DNA of 64,000 nt from Edaphovirga cremea (GCF_003332275.1 NZ_QOVA01000019.1:1-64000), one strand, 5' to 3'; counted from the first letter of the stretch, positions 1-10,012 are shown. A program made the numbers and translations. Notes: generated from the sequence alone by a model not told the origin.

Positions 1-89
1 GGTAAAATAGGGATTTGCGCGGCAATGAGGAAACTCTTGCAATTGGCCTATGGAGTATTGAAGTCAGGAATGAAATTCAATGCAGAAAT

Positions 90-118
90 CCGTCTTGCCA
101 ACTAAGGTGACAAGACGG
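90..118 (+). terminator. Hairpin, possible terminator of an upstream gene
   Basis: A perfect 8-bp stem (90-97 with 111-118, CCGTCTTG/CAAGACGG) with a 13-nt loop is followed by TATCTT. It could end a gene lying before the window. There is no strong T run, so this is tentative. Confidence 0.35.
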
Positions 119-143
119 TATCTTGAATGCCTGCTTCACAGCA

Positions 144-265
144 GAAGAAAGAAAACCAAGCTGAAGCATTCAACCAGCAAAGCTATCTTTTGACCTTCAC
201 AAACATCAATCTAATATTCTGCTCCGAATTTGTTTTTAAAACGGGTGCAGGGCCGCGCTTACGGC
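144..265 (-). repeat. Partial inverted copy of the hairpin-rich repeat family
   Basis: The reverse complement of this stretch matches the left end of the repeat block at 24030-24150: the GTTTTTAAAAAC-like run, 'ttcggagcag', 'attagattgatgt', 'gtcaaaagatagcttt', then the T-rich 'cttggttttctttc'. It stops after 'gcagggccgcgcttacggcc', a hairpin arm also found at 25278-25301. The rest of 1-305 holds no gene I can support. A short ORF here is a by-product of the repeat. Confidence 0.7.
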
Positions 266-305
266 CATATTACATTAACTCCCCCCACTCCGTGGGCAAT
301 CCCCC

Positions 306-1337
306 TCATGCTGATCCTCGCTCGATCAAACGCGGTGTCAGAATAATGTTCTGCTGTTGCAAACTCACCCCACCAATGCGTTGCAGCAATCTGCCCGCCG
401 CACTGTGACCCACTTCCCGCGCCGAACTTGATATCAGCGTCAGCGGAGGCTCCGTAAGTTCCGCTCCGGGCGCATCCCCAAAACCAATCAGCGCGACCTG
501 TTGCTCCAGAAAAGTATCGACACCTTTGCTGCCGATAGTCCTGCCCGAGCGCAAAACGCCAAAATAGGCCCCGATAGCCACCGAGGCGTTATGGCAAATA
601 ATGGCGCTGATATTGGGTTGATGGCTGAGTAACGTCTCCGTGGCATCCGCCACCACGCGTTGCTGATAATCGCACTCGATCACCCAGTCGCTGCGAAAAG
701 GTAAGCCGTACTGCAGCAAGATGGCGCAAAAACCGCCCAACCTCTCGGCACGGGTCAGGGAACTGCTGTGTCCGCCAAGATAGGCAATTTGGCGGTGCCC
801 GCGCTTGACCAGATATTCCGTCGCCATTTTCGCCGCCAGCATATTGTCGGGGCTGATCAAATCAACCCCCTCCAACCCAATAGAACGTGCGGCACACACC
901 AGCGGAATCCCCTGCTCATCTGCCTTTTCTTTCAGACCGAGAAGCGAGTCTGCTCCACCAGCCAATACCACGCCCTCAACACCTTGCGCCAGCAACGAAT
1001 CAAAGCAGCGCTGCATCCCTTTTCCATCGCGTCCGCTTTGGGTTAGAAATAGAATCTTGCCCTGCGCCTCAAACGCCTCGCTCAAGCCAGCGGTCATTTC
1101 TGCATAAAAAGGATCGCAAATATCATTGACGATCAAGCCGATGACACCCGAACTTCCCCCGCGGAGCGTCGCCGCCTGACGATTTGGCACGTACCCCAAC
1201 TCATCAATCGTCTGATGTACCCGTTCGGCCGTTGCCGGGGAAATGCGCCCTTTGCCACTCAGAACCAGAGAGACCGTAGTGACGGAAACGCCAGCCTGCA
1301 AAGCGACATCGGTAATGGTGATTTTTTTCTGTGTCAT
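306..1337 (-). CDS. malI: MalI, LacI-family repressor of malXY
   Basis: This is a LacI/GalR-family transcriptional repressor that controls malX and malY. The N-terminus (KKITITDVALQAGVSVTTVS) is the helix-turn-helix, followed by the hinge and a periplasmic-binding-protein-like effector domain. The ATG at 1337 gives 343 residues, close to E. coli MalI. An upstream in-frame extension (to 1391) adds 18 residues before the conserved N-terminus and is rejected. It is divergent from malX, and two operator-like palindromes lie in the shared intergenic region. Identification rests on protein similarity and on the malI-malX-malY-add gene order. Confidence 0.93.
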   Translation of the reverse strand: MTQKKITITDVALQAGVSVTTVSLVLSGKGRISPATAERVHQTIDELGYVPNRQAATLRGGSSGVIGLIVNDICDPFYAEMTAGLSEAFEAQGKILFLTQSGRDGKGMQRCFDSLLAQGVEGVVLAGGADSLLGLKEKADEQGIPLVCAARSIGLEGVDLISPDNMLAAKMATEYLVKRGHRQIAYLGGHSSSLTRAERLGGFCAILLQYGLPFRSDWVIECDYQQRVVADATETLLSHQPNISAIICHNASVAIGAYFGVLRSGRTIGSKGVDTFLEQQVALIGFGDAPGAELTEPPLTLISSSAREVGHSAAGRLLQRIGGVSLQQQNIILTPRLIERGSA

Positions 1338-1417
1338 TGCAGCAACATATTCATTAGGGACCCATGCGAGAAATTTGGCATCATTTATCAAAGGCTAGCA
1401 GTCGGTAGATAAATACA

Positions 1418-1431
1418 GTAAAACGTTTTAC
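1418..1431. promoter_or_regulatory. MalI operator, malI-proximal
   Basis: GTAAAACGTTTTAC is a perfect 14-bp palindrome containing the AAAACGTTTT core known for MalI operators in E. coli. It lies 80 bp upstream of the malI start and probably mediates autorepression. Confidence 0.8.
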
Positions 1432-1469
1432 CTGACACGCAACCCTTACCGCATCTGTGTCGTCAGAAG

Positions 1470-1485
1470 TGTGATTCTGCGCGCA
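1470..1485 (+). promoter_or_regulatory. Candidate CRP site for malX
   Basis: TGTGA-N6-GCGCA matches 8 of 10 core positions of the CRP consensus. It lies between the two MalI operators. The E. coli malI-malX region is also CRP dependent. The second half-site is weak. Confidence 0.4.
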
Positions 1486-1494
1486 TATTAATTT

Positions 1495-1510
1495 GGTAAA
1501 ACGTTTTATC
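1495..1510. promoter_or_regulatory. MalI operator, malX-proximal
   Basis: GGTAAAACGTTTTATC carries the 12-bp palindrome TAAAACGTTTTA (1497-1508). It is the second copy of the site at 1418, 53 bp before the malX start. Confidence 0.82.
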
Positions 1511-1562
1511 TTATTTTACCTAAAATTCTTATTACTATTTCATATCTTTGCCAGGAGATGTC

Positions 1563-3170
1563 ATGCCCGCCAGCCATAAGCAAAAAATCACGCTTTGGGA
1601 ATTTTTTCAAAGCCTGGGTAAAACCTTCATGTTACCTGTCGCCTTGCTCTCTTTCTGCGGCATTATGCTGGGCATCGGCAGTTCGCTGAGCAGTCGGGAT
1701 GTGATCACCCTTTTGCCGGTACTTGATCATCCCGTTTTTCAATTGACCTTTACCTGGATGAGCAAAGTTGGCTCTTTCGCCTTCAGTTTTCTGCCGGTGA
1801 TGTTCGCCATTGCCATCCCGCTGGGCATGGCGCGCGAAAATAAAGGCGTTGCGGCATTCTCGGGTTTTGTTGGTTTTGCCGTACTGAATCTGGCGACCAA
1901 TTTTTACCTCACAACACACGGGATCCTGCCGACGACTGATCCACTGGTGTTGAAAGCCAACAATATCCAGAACATCCTGGGCATTCAATCCATCGATACG
2001 GGGATTTTGGGCGCGGTTATCGTCGGGATTATCGTTTACCTGCTGCATGAGCGTTTCAATACCATTCGCCTGCCGGATGCATTGGCATTCTTCGGCGGCA
2101 CCCGCTTTGTTCCCATTATCACCACGGTGGTTCTGGGGATCGTTGGGTTGGTCATCCCGCTGATCTGGCCGTGGTTTGCGGCAGGAATCAACGGCCTTGG
2201 ACGCATCATCAATGGCGCGGGTATCTTTGGCCCGATGATATTTGGTACCGGGGAACGTCTGCTGCTGCCGTTTGGCTTGCACCACATTCTGGTGGCGCTG
2301 ATCCGATTTACCGAAGCAGGTGGCACCCTGGATGTCTGCGGCCAGCAGGTCAATGGCGCGCTGACTATTTTCCAGGCACAGCTCTCATGCCCAACCACCC
2401 ACGGTTTTTCTGAAAGTGCCACCCGCTTCCTCTCGCAGGGTAAAATGCCGGCATTCCTGGGTGGTCTGCCCGGCGCGGCACTGGCGATGTACCATTGTGC
2501 CAAGCCAGAAAATCGCCATAAGATTAAGGGATTATTGATTTCCGGCGTGGTTGCTTGCGTGGTTGGTGGCACGACAGAACCGATCGAATTCCTGTTCCTG
2601 TTCGTCGCCCCCATCCTCTATTTTATCCACGCCATTCTTACCGGTCTGGGCTTCACCATTATGTCAGTACTTGGCGTTACCATCGGCAATACCGACGGTA
2701 ACATCATCGATTTCGTGGTATTTGGTATTCTGCATGGCACCGCGACCAAGTGGTATCTGGTTCCTGTGGTCGCAGCGATTTGGTTTACCGCTTACTATGC
2801 TATCTTCCGTTTCTCGATTATGCGTTTCAATATCAAGACGCCCGGACGGGAATCAGACAGCGTGACCACCCAACCGATCAGCACCCAGCACGGTAAATCA
2901 GGCTACAGTGCCCCAGGCATTTTGCTTGCCCTCGGCGGCGCAGAGAATATCATTTCTCTCGACAACTGCATTACCCGCTTGCGTTTGTCCGTACGGGATA
3001 TGAGTCTGGTTGACGATGCAGCCCTCAAAGCGCATCGGGCGATTGGTGTGGTTCACCTGAACGCCCACAACGTACAAGTTGTCATCGGCCCACAGGTGCA
3101 GTCGGTGAAAGACGAATTGGATGCACTGATTGCCCAGCGCCCTGACACTGCGGTGCAAGCCAATGCCTGA
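1563..3170 (+). CDS. malX: MalX, PTS glucose/maltose-type EIICB component
   Basis: This inner-membrane phosphotransferase permease has a fused IIC (about residues 1-430, multi-pass) and a C-terminal IIB domain. The IIB phosphorylation cysteine is in DNCITRLRLSV, Cys469. The E. coli homologue transports glucose and maltose by facilitated diffusion; its physiological substrate is uncertain. The ATG at 1563 is preceded by AGGAG five bases away. The in-frame TTG at 1548 overlaps that ribosome binding site and is rejected. The protein is 535 aa and nearly collinear with E. coli MalX. It is co-transcribed with malY and repressed by MalI. Confidence 0.94.
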   Translation: MPASHKQKITLWEFFQSLGKTFMLPVALLSFCGIMLGIGSSLSSRDVITLLPVLDHPVFQLTFTWMSKVGSFAFSFLPVMFAIAIPLGMARENKGVAAFSGFVGFAVLNLATNFYLTTHGILPTTDPLVLKANNIQNILGIQSIDTGILGAVIVGIIVYLLHERFNTIRLPDALAFFGGTRFVPIITTVVLGIVGLVIPLIWPWFAAGINGLGRIINGAGIFGPMIFGTGERLLLPFGLHHILVALIRFTEAGGTLDVCGQQVNGALTIFQAQLSCPTTHGFSESATRFLSQGKMPAFLGGLPGAALAMYHCAKPENRHKIKGLLISGVVACVVGGTTEPIEFLFLFVAPILYFIHAILTGLGFTIMSVLGVTIGNTDGNIIDFVVFGILHGTATKWYLVPVVAAIWFTAYYAIFRFSIMRFNIKTPGRESDSVTTQPISTQHGKSGYSAPGILLALGGAENIISLDNCITRLRLSVRDMSLVDDAALKAHRAIGVVHLNAHNVQVVIGPQVQSVKDELDALIAQRPDTAVQANA

Positions 3171-3211
3171 TGAGGAATAAGACGACAGAACGCGTCTTAA
3201 CCGGGAGTTAC

Positions 3212-3229
3212 GGGCAGAGAAATCTGCCC
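3212..3229 (+). other. Intercistronic hairpin between malX and malY
   Basis: GGGCAGA-GAAA-TCTGCCC is a perfect 7-bp stem with a GNRA-type loop, 27 bp before malY. There is no T run, so it is more likely an mRNA-stability element than a terminator. Confidence 0.45.
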
Positions 3230-3256
3230 ACTTACCTTACATGAGTGAATAGGTTT

Positions 3257-4459
3257 ATGTTCGATTTCTCTACGCCCGTTGATCGCCACGGAACCTGGTG
3301 TACCCAGTGGGATTATATCGCTGACCGTTTTGGTTCCGATGACCTGCTGCCCTTCACTATTTCCGACATGGATTTCCCTACCGCGCCCTGCGTTCTTGAT
3401 GCATTGAGCCAACGCATTCAGCATGGCGTTTTGGGTTACAGTCGCTGGCAGCATCAGGATTTTCTCAGCGCTATTGAACATTGGTATGTGCAGCGTTTTT
3501 CGTGTCAGATCGACAGCCAGATGGCCGTGTATGGACCGTCGGTCATTTATATGGTCGCAGAACTGATTCGATTATGGTCTGAACCGGGCGATTATGTGGT
3601 TACCCATACACCGGCATACGACGCGTTTTATAAAACAATTGACGGCAATCAGCGGCAGTTGCTCGCTTGCCCTCTGCAAAAACGCGGTAATGACTGGTAT
3701 TGCGATATGGTTCACTTGGAATCGCTACTGGCGCAGCCAAAATGCAAAGTCCTGCTATTGTGCAGCCCACAGAATCCAACGGGGAAAGTATGGCAGGCGG
3801 ATGAATTGACTGAAATGGCCACGCTGTGCGCGCAATATGATGTGAAGGTTATCAGCGATGAAATTCATATGGATATGACCTGGGGTGAACGGCACACTCC
3901 CTGGAGCCAGGTTGCGCGGTCTCCTTGGGCGCTACTGACATCGGCGTCAAAATCTTTCAATATTCCTGCACTTACCGGAGCCTATGGCTTCATTAGTGAC
4001 CCTGTCACGCGTGAGAGCTACACCCGACACCTGAAAGCGCGGGATGGCCTTTCCTCTCCGGCGGTGTTGGCCATTGTGGCGCATATTGCCGCATACCGTC
4101 AGGGTGAACCCTGGTTTGATGCGCTGCGGGAATACCTGCACGCCAATCTGCTCTACGTTGCTGACAGCCTGAATGCCGCATTTCCGCAATTGAATTGGCA
4201 ACCCCCGCAAGCGACCTACCTCGCATGGATTGATTTGCGTCCGCTGGGCGTTGACGATCGTCAATTACAACAAGAACTGATTGAAACCCAGAAAGTCGCC
4301 ATCATGCCAGGCTACACCTATGGCGAAGAAGGCCGCGGATTTTTGCGGCTCAACGTTGGCTGCCCGCGTAGTAAAATCGAAAGTGGCGTCGCGAAATTGA
4401 TTGCTGGCTTGCGTAATATTGTTGATCCGCTTACACAAAATCCGGGCGAAAAGAGCTGA
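3257..4459 (+). CDS. malY: MalY, PLP-dependent cystathionine beta-lyase / mal regulon modulator
   Basis: This is a fold-type I PLP enzyme with beta C-S lyase activity. In E. coli it also binds MalT and keeps the maltose regulon off. The PLP lysine lies in SASKSFNIPALTGAYG (Lys232; E. coli MalY uses Lys233), and ISDEIHMDM carries the cofactor-binding Asp. The ATG at 3257 (MFDFSTPVDRHGTWCTQWDY) matches the E. coli N-terminus; the GTG at 3245 would add four residues. The protein is 400 aa, about ten longer at the C-terminus than E. coli. It is second in the malXY operon. Confidence 0.92.
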   Translation: MFDFSTPVDRHGTWCTQWDYIADRFGSDDLLPFTISDMDFPTAPCVLDALSQRIQHGVLGYSRWQHQDFLSAIEHWYVQRFSCQIDSQMAVYGPSVIYMVAELIRLWSEPGDYVVTHTPAYDAFYKTIDGNQRQLLACPLQKRGNDWYCDMVHLESLLAQPKCKVLLLCSPQNPTGKVWQADELTEMATLCAQYDVKVISDEIHMDMTWGERHTPWSQVARSPWALLTSASKSFNIPALTGAYGFISDPVTRESYTRHLKARDGLSSPAVLAIVAHIAAYRQGEPWFDALREYLHANLLYVADSLNAAFPQLNWQPPQATYLAWIDLRPLGVDDRQLQQELIETQKVAIMPGYTYGEEGRGFLRLNVGCPRSKIESGVAKLIAGLRNIVDPLTQNPGEKS

Positions 4460-4614
4460 ATTTGCGCAACTGTACGCAACGGAATGATTTTCGTTGCGTA
4501 CACACATAATTAAATTGTGAGATTTCTCGCTTTTTTATGCAACAAGATGGATGTTTTCATCGTTTTGTTTTTATACTGTTCTGCACTTTACTTTAACAAT
4601 AACGAGTGCACCCC

Positions 4615-5613
4615 ATGATTGATAACAGCCTTCCCCTTACAGATATCCATCGTCACCTTGACGGCAATATTCGCGCTCAAACCATTTTGGATCTCGGACG
4701 CCAGTTCAACATGACGCTGCCTGCGCAAGAGTTGGAAGCGCTACGTCCACACGTACAAGTCACTCATACTGAAGCGGATTTGGTCAGTTTCCTGCAAAAA
4801 CTTGATTGGGGCGTGGCCGTTTTAGGCTCACTGGATGCCTGCCGCCGCGTTGCCTATGAGAATATTCAGGATGCCGCCAATGCAGGGTTACATTATGTCG
4901 AACTGCGCTTCTCCCCTTATTACATGGCAATGAAACACCAATTACCGATAGCGGGTGTGGTTGAGGCCATTATCGAGGGTGTTCGCAACGGATGCCGTGA
5001 CTTTGGCATTGAAGCGCGTCTGATAGGGATTCTTAGTCGTACCTTTGGTGAGGAAGCCTGCCTGCTGGAGCTTGAAGGTCTGCTTGCGCATCGTGACGGT
5101 ATCACTGCCCTGGATCTGGCCGGTGATGAACTGGGCTTTCCTGGCAGTCAATTCCTCAGCCATTTCAATCGTGCGCGTGATGCCGGACTGCGCATCACTA
5201 TCCATGCCGGTGAAGCGGCGGGTGCAGACAGTATCTGGCAGGCGATTCGGGAATTGGGCGCAGAACGTATTGGTCATGGGGTGAATGCCATTCAGGATCC
5301 TGAATTGATGGACTTTCTTGCCATACACCAGATTGGTATCGAGTCCTGCCTGACATCCAATATTCAAACCAGCACGGTGGCGTCGCTGGACGTACACCCA
5401 CTGGCGACATTCTTGCGCCACGGTATTCTGGCGTCCATCAACACGGACGATCCTGCGGTACAGGGGATTGAAATCGGGCATGAATACCGTGTGGCCGCCC
5501 CACAGGCTGGTCTGACCCAGGAAGAGATCCGTCAGGCGCAGCGCAACGGGTTGACCATGGCTTTTATCAGCGATAACGAGAAACAGGCGTTGCGTGAAAA
5601 AGTGCGCGGTTAA
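4615..5613 (+). CDS. add: Adenosine deaminase
   Basis: It converts adenosine and deoxyadenosine to inosine and deoxyinosine in purine salvage. Zinc ligands are visible in DIHRHLDG (His12, His14). HAGEAAG supplies the catalytic Glu region, IGHGV another histidine, and NTDDPAV the Asp pair. The ATG at 4615 ([18 protein letters not shown]) matches E. coli Add; the GTG at 4606 is an unneeded extension. The protein is 332 aa. It follows malY, as in E. coli, with about 155 bp between them, so it probably has its own promoter. Confidence 0.96.
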   Translation: MIDNSLPLTDIHRHLDGNIRAQTILDLGRQFNMTLPAQELEALRPHVQVTHTEADLVSFLQKLDWGVAVLGSLDACRRVAYENIQDAANAGLHYVELRFSPYYMAMKHQLPIAGVVEAIIEGVRNGCRDFGIEARLIGILSRTFGEEACLLELEGLLAHRDGITALDLAGDELGFPGSQFLSHFNRARDAGLRITIHAGEAAGADSIWQAIRELGAERIGHGVNAIQDPELMDFLAIHQIGIESCLTSNIQTSTVASLDVHPLATFLRHGILASINTDDPAVQGIEIGHEYRVAAPQAGLTQEEIRQAQRNGLTMAFISDNEKQALREKVRG

Positions 5614-5635
5614 TTGCAGAATTGAAGCCTAAACA

Positions 5636-5676
5636 AATGGCCAGCATAAGTAGCGATACACTTAATACTGGCCATT
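5636..5676. terminator. Bidirectional terminator between add and yfeH
   Basis: A 9-bp perfect stem (AATGGCCAG 5636-5644 with CTGGCCATT 5668-5676) is followed by T-rich sequence on both strands. It lies between convergent genes. Confidence 0.65.
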
Positions 5677-5714
5677 TCACATTTCATTTTACTTGGACGC
5701 GTTACCGGATATTT

Positions 5715-6722
5715 TTACTGCGCTTCTGTCATCCCTTGTGCTTGTTCTGTTTCCCTCTTGATGCGTTTTGAATAACGCTGTGCCAGTACCGCACACACCA
5801 TTAACTGAATCTGATGGAATATCATCAGCGGCAGCACCATGGCGCCGACGACGGCGGGAGGAAACAGTACGTTGGCCATTGGAATGCCGTTCGCCAGACT
5901 CTTCTTGGAACCACAGAAAACAATCGTGATCTCATCCGCCGTATTAAAACCTAACCAGCGCGCTGCGTAGGTATTAATAATCAGCACAATCGTTAAGAGA
6001 ACGATCGAACAGACAATAATCGCCAAAAATGACCAACCATCAATCTGACTCCAGATCCCCTGCACAACCGCTTCGCTGAATGCGACGTAAACCACCAGCA
6101 AAATAGAAGAACGGTCAGTGATACTCACTAACTTCTTATGGCGTTCCACCCATTTGGCAATCAGCGGGCGGGAAAGATGTCCGACAATAAACGGCACCAT
6201 CAATTGCAGAATAATAGAGCCGATGGCATGTAACACATCCGTATTACCCCCTTGCGTATGCATTAACGCGCCGACCAGGATCGGAGAGAGAAATACCCCC
6301 AGAATACTGGAGGCCGATGCGCTGCAAATAGCTGCCGCCACATTCCCGCCTGCCACGGACGTATACGCAATGGCCGATTGAACCGTTGCCGGGAGTGCGC
6401 AAAGATACAAAAAGCCCAAATAGACCGTGGGGGTCAGAACGCCCGGCACCAGCACATTCATTCCCAATCCCAGCAAGGGGAACAAGGCGAACGTACTGAG
6501 GAAAACCACCACATGCAATTTCCAGTGCCCCATCCCCGCGATTATCGCCTGACGCGACAACTTTGCACCGTGCATGAAGAACAGCAGCGCAATGGCGGCA
6601 GTCGTCAAATATTCAAAGAATACTTTCGTCTTGCCCTCGCATGGAAACAACGAGGCAATAATCACCACACACACCAGAATCAGTAAAAACTTATCAATGC
6701 GAAGACGTTGTAACCATGACAT
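5715..6722 (-). CDS. yfeH: YfeH-type bile acid:sodium symporter family transporter
   Basis: This 335-residue inner-membrane protein of the SBF-like (bile acid:Na+ symporter) superfamily has about nine or ten hydrophobic segments. Family hallmarks are TTAAIALLFFMHGAKLS near residue 45, the repeated-Ala stretch AGGNVAAAICSASASS near 125-140, and FCGSKKSLANGIPMAN near 270. These match E. coli YfeH throughout. The substrate is unknown. AAGGAA sits seven bases before the ATG. This gene is not between add and ydgJ in E. coli, so its position here is a local insertion. Confidence 0.85.
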   Translation of the reverse strand: MSWLQRLRIDKFLLILVCVVIIASLFPCEGKTKVFFEYLTTAAIALLFFMHGAKLSRQAIIAGMGHWKLHVVVFLSTFALFPLLGLGMNVLVPGVLTPTVYLGFLYLCALPATVQSAIAYTSVAGGNVAAAICSASASSILGVFLSPILVGALMHTQGGNTDVLHAIGSIILQLMVPFIVGHLSRPLIAKWVERHKKLVSITDRSSILLVVYVAFSEAVVQGIWSQIDGWSFLAIIVCSIVLLTIVLIINTYAARWLGFNTADEITIVFCGSKKSLANGIPMANVLFPPAVVGAMVLPLMIFHQIQLMVCAVLAQRYSKRIKRETEQAQGMTEAQ

Positions 6723-6778
6723 CTGACTTTTCCTTGCGACTTATCCCATCCGATCAATACGATCTTTTATTAGTGTGC

Positions 6779-7819
6779 TTAGACTACCGGCAACGCACGT
6801 TTCTGTTCGGCAGATGCCAATCCCAACTCAATCAATTCCATTACCACAATCGCCTCAGAGGCCGGTACCGGATTCTCACCCTGTCCACTGATGGCATCAC
6901 GCACTGCCGCGTAATACGCCGGATAGTTACCGGGTATCGTCAACAGGGTTTTCTCGGCCATCACACCGTCATAATGTAGCGTCAGAATCCCGTCACGCAT
7001 GTCGTAGCCCCAATCGGTCTGCGGCAAACGTTCCCCGGCCTTAAGGCGGTCTTCCTGCGGATCCACGCCAAATTTCACAAAACTGCCCTGGGTGCCATGA
7101 ACAATATAGCGTGCCGTTTCCGCAGCGGCATACACGGTGCTATGCAGCACGACACGTTTGTTGCCATAACCCAACACCGCATGGAAATAATCCACCGATT
7201 TCGAACCGGGCCGCAGTTTTGCCAAATCCACATCCAGCGTTTCAGGCAAACCAAACAGCTGTAAGACCTGATCGATCAAATGCGGTCCGAGATCGTACCA
7301 AATCCCGCTACCTGGCGCGCCATCTTCACGCCAGCGGTCACGCACTTCAGGACGAAAGCGATCAAAATGCGATTCGAAATAGACAATATCCCCTAATGCG
7401 CCCTCTTTCAGCAGTGTTTTCAGCGTCAAAAAGTCACTGTCCCAGCGGCGGTTATGGAACACCGACAGCAGCAAGCCACTTTGTTCAGCCAGTTGCTGCA
7501 GTTCACGCGCCTCGTCGAGTGTGACGGTGAAAGGCTTGTCGACCACCACATGCTTACCCGCTTCCAGCGCCTGTTTCGCCAGGGGGAAGTGCGTTTCATT
7601 GGGGGTAGGAATGATAACTAAATCAATGGAGGGATCGTTGAACAGCGCTTGCGGATTATCAACTACGTTCACTGAGGGCCAATCGGCATGAACTTTTGCT
7701 GCATCGCTGCTGGAAACAGCAGCGAGTTCAAGACCCGATGTTCCAACCAGCAACGGAGCATGAAACGTTTTGCTGGCGTAACCGTAGCCCACCAGACCCA
7801 CACGAATATTATCTGCCAT
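6779..7819 (-). CDS. ydgJ: YdgJ, Gfo/Idh/MocA-family NAD(P)-dependent oxidoreductase
   Basis: It has an N-terminal Rossmann fold (IRVGLVGYGYASKTFHAP, residues 5-22) and the family motif VVDKPFTVT near residue 95 containing the catalytic-site Lys. A C-terminal alpha/beta domain follows. The substrate is unknown, probably a sugar or polyol derivative. The ATG at 7819 is preceded by AGGAAA and gives 346 aa, the length of E. coli YdgJ; an upstream ATG at 7879 adds 20 unrelated residues. It stands next to araC here instead of next to cnu/ydgK as in E. coli. Confidence 0.88.
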   Translation of the reverse strand: MADNIRVGLVGYGYASKTFHAPLLVGTSGLELAAVSSSDAAKVHADWPSVNVVDNPQALFNDPSIDLVIIPTPNETHFPLAKQALEAGKHVVVDKPFTVTLDEARELQQLAEQSGLLLSVFHNRRWDSDFLTLKTLLKEGALGDIVYFESHFDRFRPEVRDRWREDGAPGSGIWYDLGPHLIDQVLQLFGLPETLDVDLAKLRPGSKSVDYFHAVLGYGNKRVVLHSTVYAAAETARYIVHGTQGSFVKFGVDPQEDRLKAGERLPQTDWGYDMRDGILTLHYDGVMAEKTLLTIPGNYPAYYAAVRDAISGQGENPVPASEAIVVMELIELGLASAEQKRALPVV

Positions 7820-7912
7820 TTGGTTTCCTCTTTTCGGATAAACTGCGTCGATTTGACACCAGGTCGCCGGTTGGAACAAGAGGTAAATTAATTGTTAATC
7901 GACTTTCTGGTG

Positions 7913-8848
7913 TTAGAACTGATACCCCACACCCTCGTTTTCCGGCCAGTTACGCTCGCGGTAGGGTTTCGCCGGATAGTTGATTTCAATGCTGCGACGA
8001 CGGAAATCACTCGGGCTGACGCCGACGCGCTTACGGAAAACGCGTGAGAAATAGAGCTGATCGTCATAACCCACCACGCGGCCAATGGTTGCAATCGACT
8101 CTTGTGTCGTCTGTAACAGCAGTTTGGCGCGAATGACCCGCTGATCCTCACGCCAGCGCAAAATATTGATGCCCACCTGCTCACGGAACAGATGCGCCAG
8201 CCTTGATGGTGAGAGACAGACGTGACGCGCAACCTCATCGATACGCAATTCACCCGCCAAATTACCGGTGATAAATTGGCAGGCTTCAATCACCCGCGGA
8301 TCCATGATTTTCTGTGGACTCTGCGGATCCTCTTCCATCGCGCGCAACAGTAACCGCTCCAGCAGATTCATCCCTAACTCTTCCGAAAACCGACGTCCCG
8401 ATTTCTGTGTCTGTTCGATATTGGCAAAGAGGCGATCAAATTCGAGCAACAAGGGATTATCCGGCAGGGAAAGACGCCCGACTTCATGGGTTTTGCTGTG
8501 CCATTCCAGCCAGTCAGCCCAATAGGCGCGCGGACGGAAATAGACCCAGCGGTGATACCAGCAGTCGCTATTGGGTGAACGGCCATAATAATGTGATGCT
8601 TTGGGTGGAAACAGCAGCAGGTCACCGGGATTACAGTAAAAAGTTTTTTCGCCATCAAAGACTTTGCCCTGACCTTTGATGGTCAGATTAAGAATGTAGC
8701 CTTTCATGCCGTTGGGACGATCGATAAAAAAATCCAACGGGCCATCGGCCATAATCGGCGTCAGTCCGGCAACCAGATACGCATTGAAGGTATATCCTGG
8801 CAGCAGTGGGTTCGGCTGAGGTTCCTGAATCATGCGGTGATACATCAT
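7913..8848 (-). CDS. araC: AraC, arabinose-responsive transcriptional regulator
   Basis: It activates and represses the arabinose genes. The N-terminal cupin domain contains the dimerisation and L-arabinose pocket ([29 protein letters not shown]...). The C-terminal double helix-turn-helix lies at about residues 190-280 ([52 protein letters not shown]). The length of 311 aa is slightly above E. coli (292). It sits downstream of araH on the same strand, unlike E. coli where araC is divergent from araBAD. A 144-bp gap to araH suggests its own promoter or read-through. Confidence 0.93.
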   Translation of the reverse strand: MMYHRMIQEPQPNPLLPGYTFNAYLVAGLTPIMADGPLDFFIDRPNGMKGYILNLTIKGQGKVFDGEKTFYCNPGDLLLFPPKASHYYGRSPNSDCWYHRWVYFRPRAYWADWLEWHSKTHEVGRLSLPDNPLLLEFDRLFANIEQTQKSGRRFSEELGMNLLERLLLRAMEEDPQSPQKIMDPRVIEACQFITGNLAGELRIDEVARHVCLSPSRLAHLFREQVGINILRWREDQRVIRAKLLLQTTQESIATIGRVVGYDDQLYFSRVFRKRVGVSPSDFRRRSIEINYPAKPYRERNWPENEGVGYQF

Positions 8849-8888
8849 TCCTCCAAATCATCGCGCTAGCTAATAGCTTTTAGTCTAT

Positions 8889-8910
8889 CGGGCAGCGAGA
8901 AAGCTGCCCG
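8889..8910 (-). other. Hairpin between araH and araC
   Basis: CGGGCAGC-GAGAAA-GCTGCCCG is a perfect 8-bp stem between araH and araC. No T run follows on either strand. It may limit read-through from araFGH into araC or stabilise the transcript. Confidence 0.4.
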
Positions 8911-8992
8911 AACGGCTCGCAGAACTGTGAACAAGACGACCTTTTTGTCCATATATCCCCTTCGTCCCTGAAGTACTTTGGGTAAAGAAAGC

Positions 8993-9997
8993 TTAAACAG
9001 TCCGTTTTGCCGCCTGTTTGTAGCGGTCAAAAATAACCGCCGCCAGGAGGATCAAGCCACGCACGACGTATTGCGAGAACGGTGAGATATTCAGCAGGTT
9101 CATCGCGTTCTCAACCGTACCCAGAATCAGAATACCGGCAATCACATACGAGATTTTACCGATACCGCCTTTCAGTGAAACCCCGCCCAGTACGCAGGCA
9201 GAGATGACTATCAGCTCATAACCAATCGAGGTCATTGGCTGGCCGCTGGTCATTCGCGACGCCAGAATAATACCGGCAGCGGCAGAGACCAGCCCTGACA
9301 AAATGAAAATGATAATCTTGGTGCGAACCACCGGAACCCCTGCCAGACGCGCAGCCTCCTCATTGCCGCCAATCGCCAGCGTATTGCGGCCAAAGGTGGT
9401 TTTGTTGAGCAAAAAGCCAAACAGGATCAGGCAGATGACGGTAATCCAGATCGGTGCTGGCAGACCAAACCAGTTGGTGTAGCCCAGCGCAAAGAAACGC
9501 TCATCTTCGATACCGACCGCTTTACCGTCAGAAATAATGTACGCCAGCCCGCGGACGATCTGCATCGTCGCAAGCGTGGTGATCAACGCATTGATTTTCA
9601 GCCGGGCAATCACAAAACCGTTGACGAGACCAGACAACATGCCGAGCAACAGCCCGGCACCCACGCCCATCCACATGCTTTCGGTCATGTTGATGACCAC
9701 CGCAGTCGTGACGCCCGCGCAGGCGATGACCGAAGCCACAGACAGATCGAAATCACCGGATGCCAGACAGAAGAGCATCCCGCAGGCCACCATCCCCGAC
9801 ATCGAAATAGCCAGCCCCAGCCCCTTCATATTGATAAAGCTGGCGAAGTTAGGCACAAAAATTGAGCAGCCGATGAAAAGCACCGCAAACACGACCAGCA
9901 TGCCATAGCTGTCCCAGATGCGGGACAAACCATAACCGCGGCTTTTCTTCACCGGCGTATTTTCCGGCTTGGCTGAATTCGTGGAAACACTGGACAT
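8993..9997 (-). CDS. araH: AraH, L-arabinose ABC transporter permease
   Basis: This is the inner-membrane channel of the high-affinity arabinose importer. It is 334 aa of the ribose/xylose (BPD_transp_2) permease family with eight to ten hydrophobic segments and the family sequence LAIGGNEEAARLAGVPV near residue 210, the loop that contacts the ATPase. It follows araG in the araFGH operon with a 15-bp gap. Confidence 0.93.
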   Translation of the reverse strand: MSSVSTNSAKPENTPVKKSRGYGLSRIWDSYGMLVVFAVLFIGCSIFVPNFASFINMKGLGLAISMSGMVACGMLFCLASGDFDLSVASVIACAGVTTAVVINMTESMWMGVGAGLLLGMLSGLVNGFVIARLKINALITTLATMQIVRGLAYIISDGKAVGIEDERFFALGYTNWFGLPAPIWITVICLILFGFLLNKTTFGRNTLAIGGNEEAARLAGVPVVRTKIIIFILSGLVSAAAGIILASRMTSGQPMTSIGYELIVISACVLGGVSLKGGIGKISYVIAGILILGTVENAMNLLNISPFSQYVVRGLILLAAVIFDRYKQAAKRTV

Positions 9998-10012
9998 AAT
10001 TAACTCCTCAAC

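Noticed and set aside
1632-2614. Long minus-strand ORFs opposite malX (217 and 192 codons)
   Set aside because: They are antisense shadows with biased, low-complexity composition, while malX on the plus strand is a full family match.
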